Below, piece by piece: positions 9,098-19,096 of a stretch of DNA of 64,000 nt. This stretch comes from Marinobacter sp. SS13-12 (GTDB taxonomy: Bacteria > Pseudomonadota > Gammaproteobacteria > Pseudomonadales > Oleiphilaceae). Position numbers and translations under genes: made by a program. Each line of letters begins with the position of its first letter. Positions within the stretch are counted from its first letter, which is position 1. The DNA lies in assembly GCF_030227115.1 (NCBI RefSeq), contig NZ_JASSUA010000001.1, forward strand, positions 1,612,001 to 1,676,000. Reading direction: 5' to 3'. The notes under the pieces are model-generated. The model was not told where the DNA came from and ran no database searches. It saw nothing but the letters and a program-made list of their open reading frames with translations.

Positions 9098-10125
9098 TGA
9101 GTACCGCTGCACCGTATCGCATCGCCATCAATGGATACGGCCGTATCGGCCAGTGCGTCCTGCGGGCGCTCTATGAGAACGGTTTTCGCGACAACCTGCA
9201 GGTGGTCGCGATTAACGAGCTGGCGGATATCGACACCATTGCCCACCTCACCCGCTATGACTCGACCCATGGCCGATTCCAGGGCGAGATAAGGGTCGAG
9301 GGCGACTCCCTGGTGGTGAACGGTGACCAGATTCGCGTAGTTCGCCATGCCGAGGCTTCAGACTTGCCGTGGGGTGAACTGGGTGTGGATCTGGTGTTGG
9401 AGTGCTCCGGTGCCTTCACCGACCGGGCCACAGCCGAGCAACACCTGAACTCCGGTGCTGCCCGCCTGCTGTTTTCACAGCCAGCCGAATCCGATGTGGA
9501 TCGCACGGTGGTTTATGGCGTGAACCAGGACCAGTTAACCGAGACGGACCGCATCGTGGCTGCAGCCTCCTGCACCACCAACTGCCTGGTGCCAGTCATC
9601 CAGATACTGGATGAGGCCCTGGGTGTGGAGCAGGGGAGCACCACCACCATCCACGCCGCGATGAACGACCAGCCGGTTATTGATGCCTACCATCACCAGG
9701 ACCTGCGCCGCACCCGTAGCGCCCTGCACAACATCGTTCCCGTTGACACCGGCCTGGCCAAAGGCATCGAACGCCTGCTTCCCCATATGGAGGGCAGGTT
9801 CAGCTCCGTGGCCATGCGCGTGCCCACCATGAACGTGTCGGCCATCGATATGGTAGTGAACGTTCGGCAAAACACCTCGGTGGAGGCGGTGAATAATCTA
9901 TTAAAAAACGCGGCCCATGGGCCGCTGAAACGCATTCTGGGCTACACCGATGAGCTGCTGGCCAGCTCCGATTTTAACCACGACGCCCATTCCGGAATCG
10001 TGGACGGAGGCCAGACCCGTGTAACCGGCGGCACCATGGTGAAGGTGCTGTGCTGGTTTGATAACGAATGGGGGTTTGCAAATCGGATGCTGGACGTCAG
10101 CAAGCACTGGTTGTCCGGTCACTGA
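9097..10125 (+). CDS. epd: Erythrose-4-phosphate dehydrogenase (GAPDH family)
   Basis: NAD-dependent dehydrogenase of the GAPDH family, 342 aa. [15 protein letters not shown] is the NAD-binding start and ASCTTNC carries the catalytic Cys (about residue 159). [28 protein letters not shown] resembles Epd, which has the DLRRTR insertion absent from ordinary GapA. Epd oxidises erythrose 4-phosphate to 4-phosphoerythronate for pyridoxal phosphate synthesis. The position between tkt and pgk is the same as in pseudomonads. Some GAPDH activity cannot be excluded. Confidence 0.88.
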   Translation: MSTAAPYRIAINGYGRIGQCVLRALYENGFRDNLQVVAINELADIDTIAHLTRYDSTHGRFQGEIRVEGDSLVVNGDQIRVVRHAEASDLPWGELGVDLVLECSGAFTDRATAEQHLNSGAARLLFSQPAESDVDRTVVYGVNQDQLTETDRIVAAASCTTNCLVPVIQILDEALGVEQGSTTTIHAAMNDQPVIDAYHHQDLRRTRSALHNIVPVDTGLAKGIERLLPHMEGRFSSVAMRVPTMNVSAIDMVVNVRQNTSVEAVNNLLKNAAHGPLKRILGYTDELLASSDFNHDAHSGIVDGGQTRVTGGTMVKVLCWFDNEWGFANRMLDVSKHWLSGH

Positions 10126-10153
10126 AACTGTTTTTGATCAGGGGATGAACATT

Positions 10154-11314
10154 ATGGCTATCAAGAGAATGACCGATCTGGACCTCGCAGGCAAGCGGGT
10201 ACTGATCCGTGAAGACCTGAACGTACCGGTAAAGAATGGTGCAGTCTCCAGCGACGCCCGCATCCGCGCTTCGCTGCCCACCATCAAGGCCGCAAAAGAC
10301 GCTGGCGCCAGGGTTATGCTGATGTCCCACCTGGGTCGCCCGGAAGAAGGCGTTTACGACGAAGCCTCCTCCATGAAGCCGGTGGCTGAGCACCTGGGCA
10401 AGCTGCTGGGCCAGGACGTGCGCCTGATCACCGATTACCTGGACGGCGTTGAAGTGGCCGAAGGCGAAGTGGTTCTGTTTGAGAACGTGCGCTTCAATAA
10501 AGGCGAAAAGAAAGACGACGAAGAACTCTCCAAAAAGTACGCCGCCCTGTGCGATGTGTATGTAATGGATGCCTTCGGCACCGCCCACCGCGCCCAGGCC
10601 TCAACCCATGGTGTTGCCCGTTTCGCGCCCGAAGCCTGCGCCGGCCCGCTGCTGGCGGCCGAACTGGAAGCACTCGGCAAGGCCCTGGACAACCCGGCCA
10701 GGCCCGTCGTCGCCATCGTTGGCGGCTCCAAGGTGTCCACCAAGCTGGACGTACTGAACGCGCTGGAAAAAGTCTGCGACTCGATCATCGTCGGTGGCGG
10801 TATCGCCAACACCTTCCTGGCAGCTGCCGGTCACCCGGTAGGCAAATCCCTGTGCGAACACGACCTGATCGACACCGCCCGGGAAATCGCCTCCCGCGTG
10901 GAAATTCCGCTGCCTGTGGATGTGGTGGTTGCCAGCGAGTTCGCCGAGACAGCGAAGGCCACCACCAAGAAAATCGATGAGGTCACTGAAGACGACATGA
11001 TTCTGGATGTCGGCCCGGAAACCGCCTCCAAATTCGCCGGCCTGTTGAAGTCCTCCAAAACCATCCTGTGGAATGGCCCGGTCGGCGTCTTCGAATTCGA
11101 CCAGTTCAGCAACGGCACCCAGTCCCTGGCGAAAGCCATCGCTGAAAGCGATGCCTTCTCACTGGCTGGCGGTGGTGATACTGTCGCCGCCGTTGACAAG
11201 TACGGTGTAAGTGACAAAATCTCGTACATTTCCACCGGCGGCGGTGCCTTCCTGGAATTCGTGGAAGGAAAAACGCTACCGGCAGTTGCCGTTTTAGAAG
11301 AGCGCGGCGCCTAA
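10154..11314 (+). CDS. pgk: Phosphoglycerate kinase
   Basis: Interconverts 1,3-bisphosphoglycerate and 3-phosphoglycerate with ADP/ATP. The ATG at 10154 follows AGGGG and gives 386 aa ([26 protein letters not shown]). Signatures seen are [82 protein letters not shown] and the C-terminal [15 protein letters not shown] 104-bp structured repeat (11334-11437) lies between it and fba. Confidence 0.98.
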   Translation: MAIKRMTDLDLAGKRVLIREDLNVPVKNGAVSSDARIRASLPTIKAAKDAGARVMLMSHLGRPEEGVYDEASSMKPVAEHLGKLLGQDVRLITDYLDGVEVAEGEVVLFENVRFNKGEKKDDEELSKKYAALCDVYVMDAFGTAHRAQASTHGVARFAPEACAGPLLAAELEALGKALDNPARPVVAIVGGSKVSTKLDVLNALEKVCDSIIVGGGIANTFLAAAGHPVGKSLCEHDLIDTAREIASRVEIPLPVDVVVASEFAETAKATTKKIDEVTEDDMILDVGPETASKFAGLLKSSKTILWNGPVGVFEFDQFSNGTQSLAKAIAESDAFSLAGGGDTVAAVDKYGVSDKISYISTGGGAFLEFVEGKTLPAVAVLEERGA

Positions 11315-11333
11315 GCACAAGTCTGAATCGCAA

Positions 11334-11437
11334 GGAGGGCCGGAACACTCTTCCGGGACCGTAAAAAACAGGGATGTTTTTTACGAGCCTACAGGGACGT
11401 ATTCACGGCGTGTCCCGGAAGAGTGTTCCGGCCCTCC
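11334..11437 (+). repeat. Twin GGA-hairpin element, copy C
   Basis: Perfect 26-bp arms (11334-11359 and 11412-11437; starting GGAGGGCCGGAACACTC) enclose a core with a first hairpin GTAAAAAACAGGGATG... closing with TTTTTTAC and a second CTACAGGGACGTA, then TTCACGGCGT. The second loop is close to the CsrA SELEX consensus RUACARGGAUGU. It lies in the pgk-fba interval on the coding strand, so it would be part of the mRNA between two glycolytic genes. Confidence 0.87.
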
Positions 11438-11499
11438 GAAGCAGACTCCAAACCAGAAAGTCTGCCAGACACATTTAATTAATCGAGGAGACAACCCCC

Positions 11500-12564
11500 A
11501 TGGCCCTGATTTCGATGCGGCAACTATTGGATCACGCCGCCGAGCATGGTTACGGTGTGCCGGCTTACAACGTGAACAACCTTGAGCAGATGCGCGCGAT
11601 CATGGAGGCGGCCGATAAGACCGACTCTCCGGTGATTGTTCAGGCCTCTGCCGGCGCCCGCAAGTACGCCGGTGCTCCTTTCCTGCGTCACCTCATTCTG
11701 GCGGCCATTGAGGAGTTTCCCCATATTCCAGTGGTCATGCACCAGGACCATGGCACCAGCCCTTCCGTATGCCAGCGCTCCATTCAACTGGGCTTCAGCT
11801 CGGTGATGATGGATGGTTCACTGGGTGAAGACGGTAAGACTCCTACCGACTACGAGTACAACGTGGACGTTACCCGCCGCACCGTGGAAATGGCTCACGC
11901 CTGTGGCGTTTCCGTTGAGGGCGAACTGGGTTGCCTCGGCTCCCTGGAAACCGGCCAGGCCGGTGAAGAAGACGGCATCGGCGCCGAAGGCACCCTGGAT
12001 CACAGCCAGATGCTGACCGACCCGGAAGAAGCCGCGGATTTCGTCAAGAAAACCCACGTCGACGCCCTGGCCATCGCCATTGGCACCAGCCACGGCGCCT
12101 ACAAGTTCACCCGTCCCCCGACCGGTGACATCCTGGCCATCGACCAGATCAAGGCCATCCACGCCCGCATTCCGGATACTCACCTGGTGATGCACGGCTC
12201 CAGCTCTGTTCCCCAGGAGTGGCTGAAGATCATCAACGAATACGGTGGTGCAATTCCCGAGACCTATGGTGTGCCGGTTGAGGAAATCGTGGAAGGCATC
12301 AAGCATGGCGTTCGCAAGGTCAACATCGACACCGACCTGCGTCTGGCCAGCACTGGTGCAACCCGTCGTTTCCTGGCGCAGAACCCGGCCGAGTTCGACC
12401 CGCGCAAATTCCTGAAGGAAACCATGAAGGCAATGACGGAAGTCTGCGTTGCCCGCTACGAAGCCTTCGGAACTGCAGGCAACGCCAGCAAGATCAAACC
12501 GGTCAACCTCGAGCGCATGTTCGAGCGTTACGCTTCTGGCGAGTTGGACCCCAAGGTCAAGTAA
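11500..12564 (+). CDS. fba: Fructose-bisphosphate aldolase, class II
   Basis: Zn-dependent aldolase joining glyceraldehyde 3-phosphate and dihydroxyacetone phosphate. The start has GAGGAG 12 bp upstream; 354 aa fits the long class II (Calvin-type) subgroup. [59 protein letters not shown] (Zn-binding HQDH), [18 protein letters not shown] and [14 protein letters not shown] are diagnostic, with [15 protein letters not shown] near the end. It ends 9 bp from the stop of a convergent gene. Confidence 0.98.
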   Translation: MALISMRQLLDHAAEHGYGVPAYNVNNLEQMRAIMEAADKTDSPVIVQASAGARKYAGAPFLRHLILAAIEEFPHIPVVMHQDHGTSPSVCQRSIQLGFSSVMMDGSLGEDGKTPTDYEYNVDVTRRTVEMAHACGVSVEGELGCLGSLETGQAGEEDGIGAEGTLDHSQMLTDPEEAADFVKKTHVDALAIAIGTSHGAYKFTRPPTGDILAIDQIKAIHARIPDTHLVMHGSSSVPQEWLKIINEYGGAIPETYGVPVEEIVEGIKHGVRKVNIDTDLRLASTGATRRFLAQNPAEFDPRKFLKETMKAMTEVCVARYEAFGTAGNASKIKPVNLERMFERYASGELDPKVK

Positions 12565-12573
12565 ACGTTGTAG

Positions 12574-14814
12574 TCAGAGTCTTTCCAGTGTCGCCGAGCC
12601 CGTATCCGGGCTCGCGACCACCGGTTTGTACCCTGGCAGCTTCACCTCGATCGGCGGCTCCTCAGTGTGCCACTCGGCCGTCCATTCCACTCTGTGTGAA
12701 CCAGCTGGGTCCGGCATTATGCTGACGGAGACAGTGCCAAAGCCTGTTGGCGCGGGCCCGAAGCTGATGGTCTCGTTCTGTTCCAGCCAGCGCCCGGGTA
12801 TACCACCACAGAGCACCAGGCGTTCCCCTTCTTCCCGCACAAAGCAGTTGCGCACCATCAGTACCCATTCCGCCGATGCCCACACGTGGTGCCCATCCCC
12901 CATGCACCCGCCAAGGGTGCCGGGATGGATGGCTTCGGGCCACTGGCCGGTAGGCGAGGCCAGTTCGGCTACCGAATCCATCAGCTGGAGATAGCGGGGA
13001 TCACCCGCCCGCAGAAGCACCTGGGCCACGTGCAGGGTCAGGTAGGCGTTCAGACCGGAGTGGATCATGTCCTGGTAGAAGGCGCCGTCGACGAAACACC
13101 GCTCCAGCAGAAATTCAGCGCAGTCCAGCAGTCGCGGATCATCGGGAGCGCAAATCTGGGTCGGGTAACCTGCCGCCAGGGAACCTATGGCGCCCGCATC
13201 CAGGCGCCGGTAGGGGGAGGCTGGCATGCCTGGCCGCTTCAGACGCGTCTGGCAGCGCTCCAGGCTGCGGTCGACTGCCTTCGTAAAATCGACGGCATCG
13301 TCCCGGAAAGCCCGGCTGTCTTCCGGGCTGTCGACTGCCAGCATGTCCGCAGCGGCATGGAGCCCCGCGATGCCCCAGAAGTCATCCCAGTAATAGTAAT
13401 CATTCGGGCCCAGGTGTTCAGCGCTGAAACCTGCCGGCAGTAACCCCGCATGGGGCGCTTCGGTTTCCTCGCGCAGGCGCTTGTTGGTAATCCACCGGGC
13501 GCCACGGCTTATGGGGGCATGCCAGTGCTTGTCCGGGCGACGACCCGTCAGGTCGAAAAAGCGTTTGAGTATCCAGAGCACTTCGCCGTTGGCGTCCCAC
13601 TCGCCCTCCTGGGAGCGGAAATAACCGCGACTGGTCTGGCGTTGGGGGAAGCGGGACAGGGCCCGCTCAGCCCGTCCGGTCAGTCCGATGCTCAGTAACG
13701 CGTTGATGATGAAGGCCGCATCGCGGAACCAGAACCGCTTGTAGGTGAATGGGCCGGGATAGACATCGTCCGGAGAGTGGAGGATCAGAGACGCAACCGC
13801 AGCATCATAGAGAAACTGATAGTGAGGTTCGGGGCACACAAGGCGGGCGTGGCCTTCCCGTTCTGTCTGCCAGGCATCGGCCAGGGGTAGCCGTGCCCGG
13901 GTGTCGCTCAGGGGAATGCTGGCGGTGATTTCGCGGGCTTCCCCGGCCTTCACGGAAAACAGCGCTGCCGCGGTGGCCATGCCCACATCACAGACGCCCT
14001 CGGTCTGGTCCTCACGGTCGGTCAGATGAATGTGCACGTCACCGTTATGGTAATCCGAGACATGGTGTCGTTCGGCGGGGGCGCTGAAGGTGACTGAGCG
14101 ATCGCCCTCCACCGTCCAGGCATCCCGATCTTTCGAGAGACTGACGCGGTTTATGAAACTCACTCCCTCGGGATTGGACGGCCGCAGTGCCAGCACCAGT
14201 GAACCGGCCACCTGCGACTTTGCCCGCAGCCGGAATTTGCACACCGGAACGCCGGATTCCAGCTCCACCCAGGCTTTGCTGCCGAGTTCCAGGCCGTCCA
14301 TGGATGACTCGGTATTGACGCTGATTACATCGCCCACATCCTGCCACTGGCGCGAATCCTTTGCCCGTGAGGGCAGCAGGCAGCGGCCGTCGTCAGCCAG
14401 CAGCCAGCCGTCCAGTGACCAGCTGTCATAAAACGGTGTCAGCAGGCCTCTCGGGTCCACGATTGGCAGTTCGTCGCAGTCAGGGTGCCCCACCGCCGTC
14501 CAGTTCCGGTTGCTGAGGTTGATATGGGTAATGGAAAACGCCCGGGGAATGAACGAAGGATCCTTTGGGTCAAATTGCCGCTCGATCCAGTAGGGCCAGA
14601 CCCAGTCCAGGTTGTGCTGGATAACCCGGCTGTTGATCAGGCCCCGGGCATGGAAAACCACACCGGCCCGCAGCAGCTCGATGGGTTCTCCGACTTCCGA
14701 GGGCTGGGCGAATCCATGGAGTCTTGAGAGCAGGGCGATGGGGTCCAGAAAGCCGTGTTTGCGGGCGACGGTTTTAACCACAAAACGCCAGGGTAGCCAT
14801 TTCATCCAGGTCAC
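12574..14814 (-). CDS. Six-hairpin glycosidase-like protein (glycogen-debranching/GH63-like)
   Basis: A 746-aa protein without a signal peptide. An N-terminal beta-rich half (about 1-320) precedes an alpha/alpha-barrel half with YKRFWFRDAAFIINALL (about 359-373), GYFRSQEGEWDANGEVLWIL, YYYWDDFWGIAGLHAAADML and TGQWPEAIHPGTLGGCMGDGHHVWASAEW. These acidic and aromatic repeats are typical of six-hairpin glycosidases such as amylo-alpha-1,6-glucosidases. Substrate is unknown. The GTG start at 14814 overlaps the stop of the VTT membrane protein gene (GTGA), so the pair is co-translated; an ATG at 14805 is an alternative start. Confidence 0.72.
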   Translation of the reverse strand: MTWMKWLPWRFVVKTVARKHGFLDPIALLSRLHGFAQPSEVGEPIELLRAGVVFHARGLINSRVIQHNLDWVWPYWIERQFDPKDPSFIPRAFSITHINLSNRNWTAVGHPDCDELPIVDPRGLLTPFYDSWSLDGWLLADDGRCLLPSRAKDSRQWQDVGDVISVNTESSMDGLELGSKAWVELESGVPVCKFRLRAKSQVAGSLVLALRPSNPEGVSFINRVSLSKDRDAWTVEGDRSVTFSAPAERHHVSDYHNGDVHIHLTDREDQTEGVCDVGMATAAALFSVKAGEAREITASIPLSDTRARLPLADAWQTEREGHARLVCPEPHYQFLYDAAVASLILHSPDDVYPGPFTYKRFWFRDAAFIINALLSIGLTGRAERALSRFPQRQTSRGYFRSQEGEWDANGEVLWILKRFFDLTGRRPDKHWHAPISRGARWITNKRLREETEAPHAGLLPAGFSAEHLGPNDYYYWDDFWGIAGLHAAADMLAVDSPEDSRAFRDDAVDFTKAVDRSLERCQTRLKRPGMPASPYRRLDAGAIGSLAAGYPTQICAPDDPRLLDCAEFLLERCFVDGAFYQDMIHSGLNAYLTLHVAQVLLRAGDPRYLQLMDSVAELASPTGQWPEAIHPGTLGGCMGDGHHVWASAEWVLMVRNCFVREEGERLVLCGGIPGRWLEQNETISFGPAPTGFGTVSVSIMPDPAGSHRVEWTAEWHTEEPPIEVKLPGYKPVVASPDTGSATLERL

Positions 14815-15566
14815 TGTTTGATCTCCAGGCTGTGCTCTTCGTCAGCGTATTTGGACAGGGCGCGGCGGGCGAGGATGTTGAGGTAAATGACAGCAGCCAG
14901 GGTGCCGGCGAACCCGGCGCCGTATATGGCCCACTCCAGAGGGGACCGGCTGGTCTCCCGTACTCCCAGAACGGTCAGGTCGGCTGCGATAGACCCCAGG
15001 TAAACGTTATGAAGTGAGAAAGGTATGAAACCTATGGCGGATCCTCCCACAAAGCCACGAAACGAAAATCGCGTTAGGCCGAAGAAATAGTTTGAAAGCT
15101 TGCTGGGAAAAAACGGAATCAGCCGGGTCAGAAGCACGATTTTCCAGCCATGGGGCGTCAGCTCATTGCTCATCAGCCGCAGGCGTGCTCTGGCCATCAC
15201 AAATTCTTTTGCCCGTTCGCCAAAAAGGTGCCGGGCTATCAGGAAAGCCAGGGAAGCCCCCAACACCGTCCCGGTGACCACATACACGGTGCCTTCCATC
15301 ACCCCGAATACGAAGCCCGCGCCAGTGGTAAACAAAACGCCGGGCAGCAGGGCAACCACAGTCACCGTCATCAGCAGAATGAATAACAGGGCAGCCCAGG
15401 CGCCCTGGTCTTCAAACCACTGAAGCATGACCACGACCCGTTCATGGATCCCCAGGAAATAGAGGATCGCAAGAATAATGCCCACAAAAACGATGCTGGC
15501 CAGCATCCCGAGTATGGGAGAACGCTTCCAGCCGGCCCTTCGCTCCAGATCTGCTTCTTGGGTAAT
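14811..15566 (-). CDS. TVP38/TMEM64 (VTT/DedA-superfamily) membrane protein
   Basis: Integral membrane protein with the VTT domain: LLPGVLFTTGAGFVFGVMEGTVYVVTGTVLGASLAFLIARHLFGE and the re-entrant RLIPFFPSKLSNYFFGLTRFSFRGFVGGSAIGFIP. Relatives act in lipid scrambling or transport. The start is uncertain. The frame opens at an ATG at 15629 with a poor ribosome site, whereas AGGAGGTGATC (15570-15580), a full anti-SD match, lies inside it with only ATT (15566) at proper spacing, which would give 251 aa. I list the ATT start. The gene overlaps the downstream glycosidase-like gene. Confidence 0.82.
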   Translation of the reverse strand: MTQEADLERRAGWKRSPILGMLASIVFVGIILAILYFLGIHERVVVMLQWFEDQGAWAALLFILLMTVTVVALLPGVLFTTGAGFVFGVMEGTVYVVTGTVLGASLAFLIARHLFGERAKEFVMARARLRLMSNELTPHGWKIVLLTRLIPFFPSKLSNYFFGLTRFSFRGFVGGSAIGFIPFSLHNVYLGSIAADLTVLGVRETSRSPLEWAIYGAGFAGTLAAVIYLNILARRALSKYADEEHSLEIKQ

Positions 15567-15805
15567 GGAGATCACCTCCTGTAACGGAAACGAATATGGG
15601 GGGCACATCCTGCCTGAAGTGTTTGTCATCTCTTATCAAGCCTAGATAGGCCAAGGGGTGAAAACAAGCGGACAACCATGGCCAGACAACTGATACGCAT
15701 CAATTCTGATAGGTCCGCACCTTGTAATTTTCACTTCCTCATCAAATATAGTGGTAGTAACCGGGTAAACAATGCCCAGCATTCTAAACAGGTGTGAGGA
15801 ATAGA

Positions 15806-16789
15806 ATGGACTTCAAAGACTATTACGCCGTGCTTGGTGTGAGTGAGTCTGCCTCCCCCGAGGAGATCAAAAAGGCCTACCGCAAACTGGCCCGGAAATA
15901 TCATCCGGATGTCAGTAAGGAAGCAGATGCGTCCGACAAATTCAAAGACGTGGGTGAGGCCTATGAAGTACTGAAAGACCCCGAAAAACGTGCCGAATAC
16001 GATGAGCTGAAGAATTACGGCGCCCGTCAGGACGGGTCGTTTGAGCGTCCTCCCGGTTGGGAGAGTGCGTCCGGCTTTGGTGGCGGTGGTTATACCGAAG
16101 CCGATGCGGCGCAGTTCAGCGACTTCTTTGAGGAAATCTTCGGCGGTGGCCGTCGCAGGGGAGCCGGCCCGGGAGCAGGCTTTGGTGGTGGCTTCGGCGG
16201 CCAGCGCCACTCCATGCGCATGCGGGGTGAAGATGTTCACGCCCGGCTGGCGCTGTTCCTGGAGGAGGCTTTCCATGGCTGCGATAAGCAGGTGTCGTTC
16301 AGTGTCCATGAGCCGGACGCCAACGGCCGGGTAGTGCCACGTCAGAAAACCCTGAACGTGAAGATCCCCGCCGGCATGAGGGAAGGGCAACATATCCGCC
16401 TGAAAGGTCAGGGCGCCCCCGGCATCGGTGGTGCGGAGAATGGCGACCTGTTTATCGAAGTGGAATACGCGCCGCACCCCCTGTTCACGGTGGAAGGCCG
16501 GGATATACTGGTGACGGTGCCCATCGCTCCCTGGGAGGCCGCTCTCGGTGCCTCGGTCACGGTGCCCACCGTTGGCTCGAAGGTGAACGTCAAGGTGCCC
16601 AAGGGCTCTTCCAGCGGCCGCAAATTGCGGCTCAAGGGCAAAGGCCTGCCAGGCAAGCATCCGGGGGACCAACTTGTGGTGCTGCAGATCGTGATGCCGG
16701 AGCGGCACAGCGAAGAAGCCGAGGCGCTGTACAAACAGCTGGCCGAGGCTGAAAAAGGGTTCAATCCACGCAGCAAACTGCATGTGTGA
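15806..16789 (+). CDS. cbpA: DnaJ-class co-chaperone CbpA
   Basis: Hsp40-type co-chaperone and curved-DNA-binding protein, 327 aa from the ATG at 15806 (GAGGA upstream). The J domain occupies about residues 1-70 with the HPD motif in YHPDVSKE. A glycine-rich linker (FGGGGRRRG-type) follows, without the DnaJ zinc finger, then two substrate-binding beta domains ([60 protein letters not shown]). cbpM follows 12 bp later and would tune its activity. Confidence 0.95.
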   Translation: MDFKDYYAVLGVSESASPEEIKKAYRKLARKYHPDVSKEADASDKFKDVGEAYEVLKDPEKRAEYDELKNYGARQDGSFERPPGWESASGFGGGGYTEADAAQFSDFFEEIFGGGRRRGAGPGAGFGGGFGGQRHSMRMRGEDVHARLALFLEEAFHGCDKQVSFSVHEPDANGRVVPRQKTLNVKIPAGMREGQHIRLKGQGAPGIGGAENGDLFIEVEYAPHPLFTVEGRDILVTVPIAPWEAALGASVTVPTVGSKVNVKVPKGSSSGRKLRLKGKGLPGKHPGDQLVVLQIVMPERHSEEAEALYKQLAEAEKGFNPRSKLHV

Positions 16790-16801
16790 GCGGGGTGAAG
16801 G

Positions 16802-17146
16802 ATGACTGATAAAGACCGGATTCTGAGCGTCGAACTGGTGGAACCAACCGCTACATTCACCTTGCGGGAGGTCTGCGAGCGTGGGGATTGCCACGCGGAG
16901 TTCGTTATCAAACTGGTGAACTACGGTGTGATCGCTCCTGTGGAGGAATCACCGGAAGCACGCCAATGGCAGTTCGATCTTGACGCCCTGGCCCGTCTCC
17001 GCAAGGCCCAGCGTTTGCAGCGGGATCTGAAGATGAACCTGCCTGGCCTGGCGATGTCTCTGGAGCTTCTTGATGAGGTCCAGGAAATGCGACGTGAAGT
17101 CGATCGCCTTAACCGGCAGCTTCGGCATTTTATGGGAGACTCCTAG
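16802..17146 (+). CDS. cbpM: Chaperone modulator CbpM
   Basis: 114-aa MerR-like protein that binds the J domain of CbpA and inhibits it. It shows FTLREVCERGDCHAEFVIKLVNYGVIAP followed by WQFDLDALARLRKAQRLQRDLKMNLPGLAMSLELLDEV, the usual CbpM pattern with an MerR-type helix-turn-helix core and a helical tail. GAAGG precedes the ATG and cbpA lies directly upstream, the standard arrangement. Confidence 0.93.
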   Translation: MTDKDRILSVELVEPTATFTLREVCERGDCHAEFVIKLVNYGVIAPVEESPEARQWQFDLDALARLRKAQRLQRDLKMNLPGLAMSLELLDEVQEMRREVDRLNRQLRHFMGDS

Positions 17147-17150
17147 CCCC

Positions 17151-17261
17151 GGTCCGGCTGGCAACCCCTGTTCAAAACACGCCCGTAAATACGTCCATGT
17201 AGGGCTCGGTCGCGCCATCCCTGGCGCTCCACGGTTTTGAACAGGGGTTACCAGCCGGACC
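17151..17261 (-). repeat. Twin GGA-hairpin element, copy D
   Basis: Arms of 28 bp (17151-17178 and 17234-17261; GGTCCGGCTGG outermost, one C/A mismatch) enclose a core that on the minus strand reads GCGCCAGGGATGGCGC, then AGC, CCTACATGGACGTA and TTTACGGGCGT. It starts 5 bp after the cbpM stop and lies 20 bp past the stop of the convergent 56-aa gene (17281), whose transcript would carry the GGA loops in its 3' region. Confidence 0.87.
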
Positions 17262-17280
17262 TCCCGCCAAACTTGGGAGG

Positions 17281-17451
17281 TCAGTCCTTCTCTAACTTCT
17301 GCAGTTCCGCGTAAATTTTCTCTGCTTCCTCCATCAGCGTGCCATGGGTGCGCAGGTCGCCGTTGCGTTGGGCGTGCAGCGCTTTTTGCAGCTTCGCTTC
17401 ATACTCTTTCTGCAGCTTTTTCTTCGGATCGCCCTTCAGAAATCCCAGCAT
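17281..17451 (-). CDS. Small DUF6435-like protein
   Basis: A 56-aa open frame starting MLGFLKGDPKKKLQKEYEAK with AGGGGA upstream. It continues through KALHAQRNGDLRTHGTLMEEAEKIYAEL. This matches a family of short, charged helical proteins (MFGLFKKDPxKKLxKEY...AQRNGDI..YA.L..EA). The function of the family is unknown. It is convergent with cbpM. Confidence 0.85.
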   Translation of the reverse strand: MLGFLKGDPKKKLQKEYEAKLQKALHAQRNGDLRTHGTLMEEAEKIYAELQKLEKD

Positions 17452-17552
17452 TATTTTTCCCCTGTTTTCATTCGTCTGTTCAGTAGCTTACGCCCATGGG
17501 GCCGGAAAGTTCACAAAATCTTCATGTTCAGAAGCTGGACAACCCCTATAAA

Positions 17553-17568
17553 TGGGAATAATTTCCCA
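17553..17568. promoter_or_regulatory. TGGGA-N6-TCCCA operator, site 1
   Basis: TGGGAATAATTTCCCA is a perfect inverted repeat 46 bp upstream of the first DUF5666 gene. The same half-sites and spacing recur at 17578-17595 and 19078-19093. Its A/T centre could hold a -10 element. Confidence 0.7.
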
Positions 17569-17577
17569 ATTATAGGT

Positions 17578-17595
17578 TTGGGAAAATAATCCCAA
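17578..17595. promoter_or_regulatory. TGGGA-N6-TCCCA operator, site 2
   Basis: TTGGGAAAATAATCCCAA, 18 bp before the DUF5666 start and immediately upstream of its AAGGAG. The centre contains AATAAT, a likely -10 box, which would put the transcription start about 17 bp before the ATG. A bound protein would block the promoter. Confidence 0.72.
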
Positions 17596-17613
17596 TAAAA
17601 AAGGAGAAGACCT

Positions 17614-19059
17614 ATGAAACGCGATCCGTTAGCAACAGCAATCAAACTGGCCATGACCGGTGTTATCGCAGGCTCCCTGGCCGCCTGTGGCGGTGGTGGT
17701 TCCGGTTCGTCCAGTAGTGACACCGCATCCTCCGGAACCAGTGTCGGGCCGGTGTCCGGGTTTGGCAGTGTGTACGTAAACGGCACCCGGTTTAATACCA
17801 ATGGCAGTGTTAACAGCGACGACGGCATCGAGCGGGAGACCCAGCTCGAGAAAGGCATGATTCTCAAGGTTCGTGGCCGCTGGGACGACGATGGACAGGG
17901 CGAGGCCGATCGCCTGGATTACGACGATACTCTCCGCGGCGAATTGCAGTCCGCTACCTGGAACGGTCCGGACCTGCTTGACGGTGACGGCACGCTGATA
18001 GTCGCCGGGCAGGAAATCCTGGTGGACGGGCAGACCGTCTTCAAGGGCGCCACGCCGGCCGAACTGGATGGTGTCAGCCCTGGCACCTACCGGGTTCGGA
18101 TCAGTGCCTGGCGCCTTGATGATGGCACTTTCCGCGCCAGTTACGTGGGCGTGAAGCCAGTGAGCGATGATTTCGGCGATGGCAACGAAGTGGAAGTTGA
18201 AGGTGTGGTCCGCAATCTGGACGCAGTTGCCCAGACCTTCCAGATCAACGGCATTGATGTGGATTACCAGAGCGCCGAGTTCGATGACGATCTGGAACGG
18301 GACGATCTCGCAAACGGCATCGTTGTTGAGGTTGAAGGTTATATCCAGAACGGGGTGTTGATCGCAGAGGAAATCGAGGATGAAGACGACCTCTTCGATG
18401 ACGACGATGATGTCGAGATTGCCGGGGCCATTTCCGGTGACTACGACGATGTCAGCCGGCAGTTCAGCCTCAACGGAATTACTGTCCGGGTGAATAGCGG
18501 TACCGGGTTTGACGATGGCCTGCGGGAAAGTGAGCTTGGCGATGGCCTGCTGGTGAAAGTCGAGGGCAGTTTCCGTAACGGTGTGCTGGTAGCCGAAGAG
18601 ATCGAGCCTCGTGACGGTGATGCAGAACTGGACGGTGTCATTGAATCGAAGAGTGAGGACGAACTGGTCGTCAGCGGCGTTCGTGTGGTGCTGACCGGCA
18701 ACACGCTCATCGAAGATGACGATGACGACGATGATGACAGCATCACGATGAGAACCCGCGATATCGAAAGCCTTCGTGTTGGCGATTTCATTGAGGTGGA
18801 AGGTCGCCAGCGCTCGTCCGGAGGCGATTACCTGGAAGCCATCAAGATCGAGCGTGAAGACGACGATGATGACGATGGCTATGAGATGGAAGGACGGGTA
18901 ACAGCCGTTACCGACAGCTCCATCACGGTCCTTGGCCTCACATTGCTCCGTGGTGACGCGAATCTCTCTGATATCAGCGTGGGGAATCAGGTAGAGATCG
19001 ATTACTTCCGAAATGCTGGCGGTGACTATGTGATCGACGAGATCGAAGAAGATGACTGA
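17614..19059 (+). CDS. DUF5666 repeat lipoprotein (first copy)
   Basis: 481-aa predicted lipoprotein: a signal sequence with lipobox LAAC (Cys25), then a Gly/Ser linker and GTSVGPVSGFGSVYVNGTRF. At least four related beta-strand-rich units follow, each with a form of VEVEGVV..FQINGI.V..(D/E)F.D....L..G..VEVEG....G.L.AEEIE. Asp/Glu runs are frequent (residues about 250-275 and 365-375), making the protein very acidic. DUF5666 has no established function; an extracytoplasmic, perhaps cation-binding role is a guess. Two operators stand before it and a related lipoprotein is encoded at 20391. Confidence 0.85.
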   Translation: MKRDPLATAIKLAMTGVIAGSLAACGGGGSGSSSSDTASSGTSVGPVSGFGSVYVNGTRFNTNGSVNSDDGIERETQLEKGMILKVRGRWDDDGQGEADRLDYDDTLRGELQSATWNGPDLLDGDGTLIVAGQEILVDGQTVFKGATPAELDGVSPGTYRVRISAWRLDDGTFRASYVGVKPVSDDFGDGNEVEVEGVVRNLDAVAQTFQINGIDVDYQSAEFDDDLERDDLANGIVVEVEGYIQNGVLIAEEIEDEDDLFDDDDDVEIAGAISGDYDDVSRQFSLNGITVRVNSGTGFDDGLRESELGDGLLVKVEGSFRNGVLVAEEIEPRDGDAELDGVIESKSEDELVVSGVRVVLTGNTLIEDDDDDDDDSITMRTRDIESLRVGDFIEVEGRQRSSGGDYLEAIKIEREDDDDDDGYEMEGRVTAVTDSSITVLGLTLLRGDANLSDISVGNQVEIDYFRNAGGDYVIDEIEEDD

Positions 19060-19096
19060 TTGGTGTTGATGTCTCTATGGGAATACAATCCCAAAT
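19060..19096 (+). promoter_or_regulatory. Promoter with TGGGA-N6-TCCCA operator site 3, possible leaderless start
   Basis: TGGGAATACAATCCCA (19078-19093) holds TACAAT (19084-19089) as a -10 box; TTGGTG (19060-19065) is a -35 box at 18-bp spacing. The expected start of transcription falls on or next to the ATG at 19097, and no ribosome site is present, so the message may be leaderless. The operator would cover the -10. Confidence 0.6.

Noticed and set aside
10058..10153. N-terminal extension of pgk back into epd.
   Set aside because: Family alignment starts at [16 protein letters not shown] (10154), which has its own ribosome site. The extension only reads epd in another frame.
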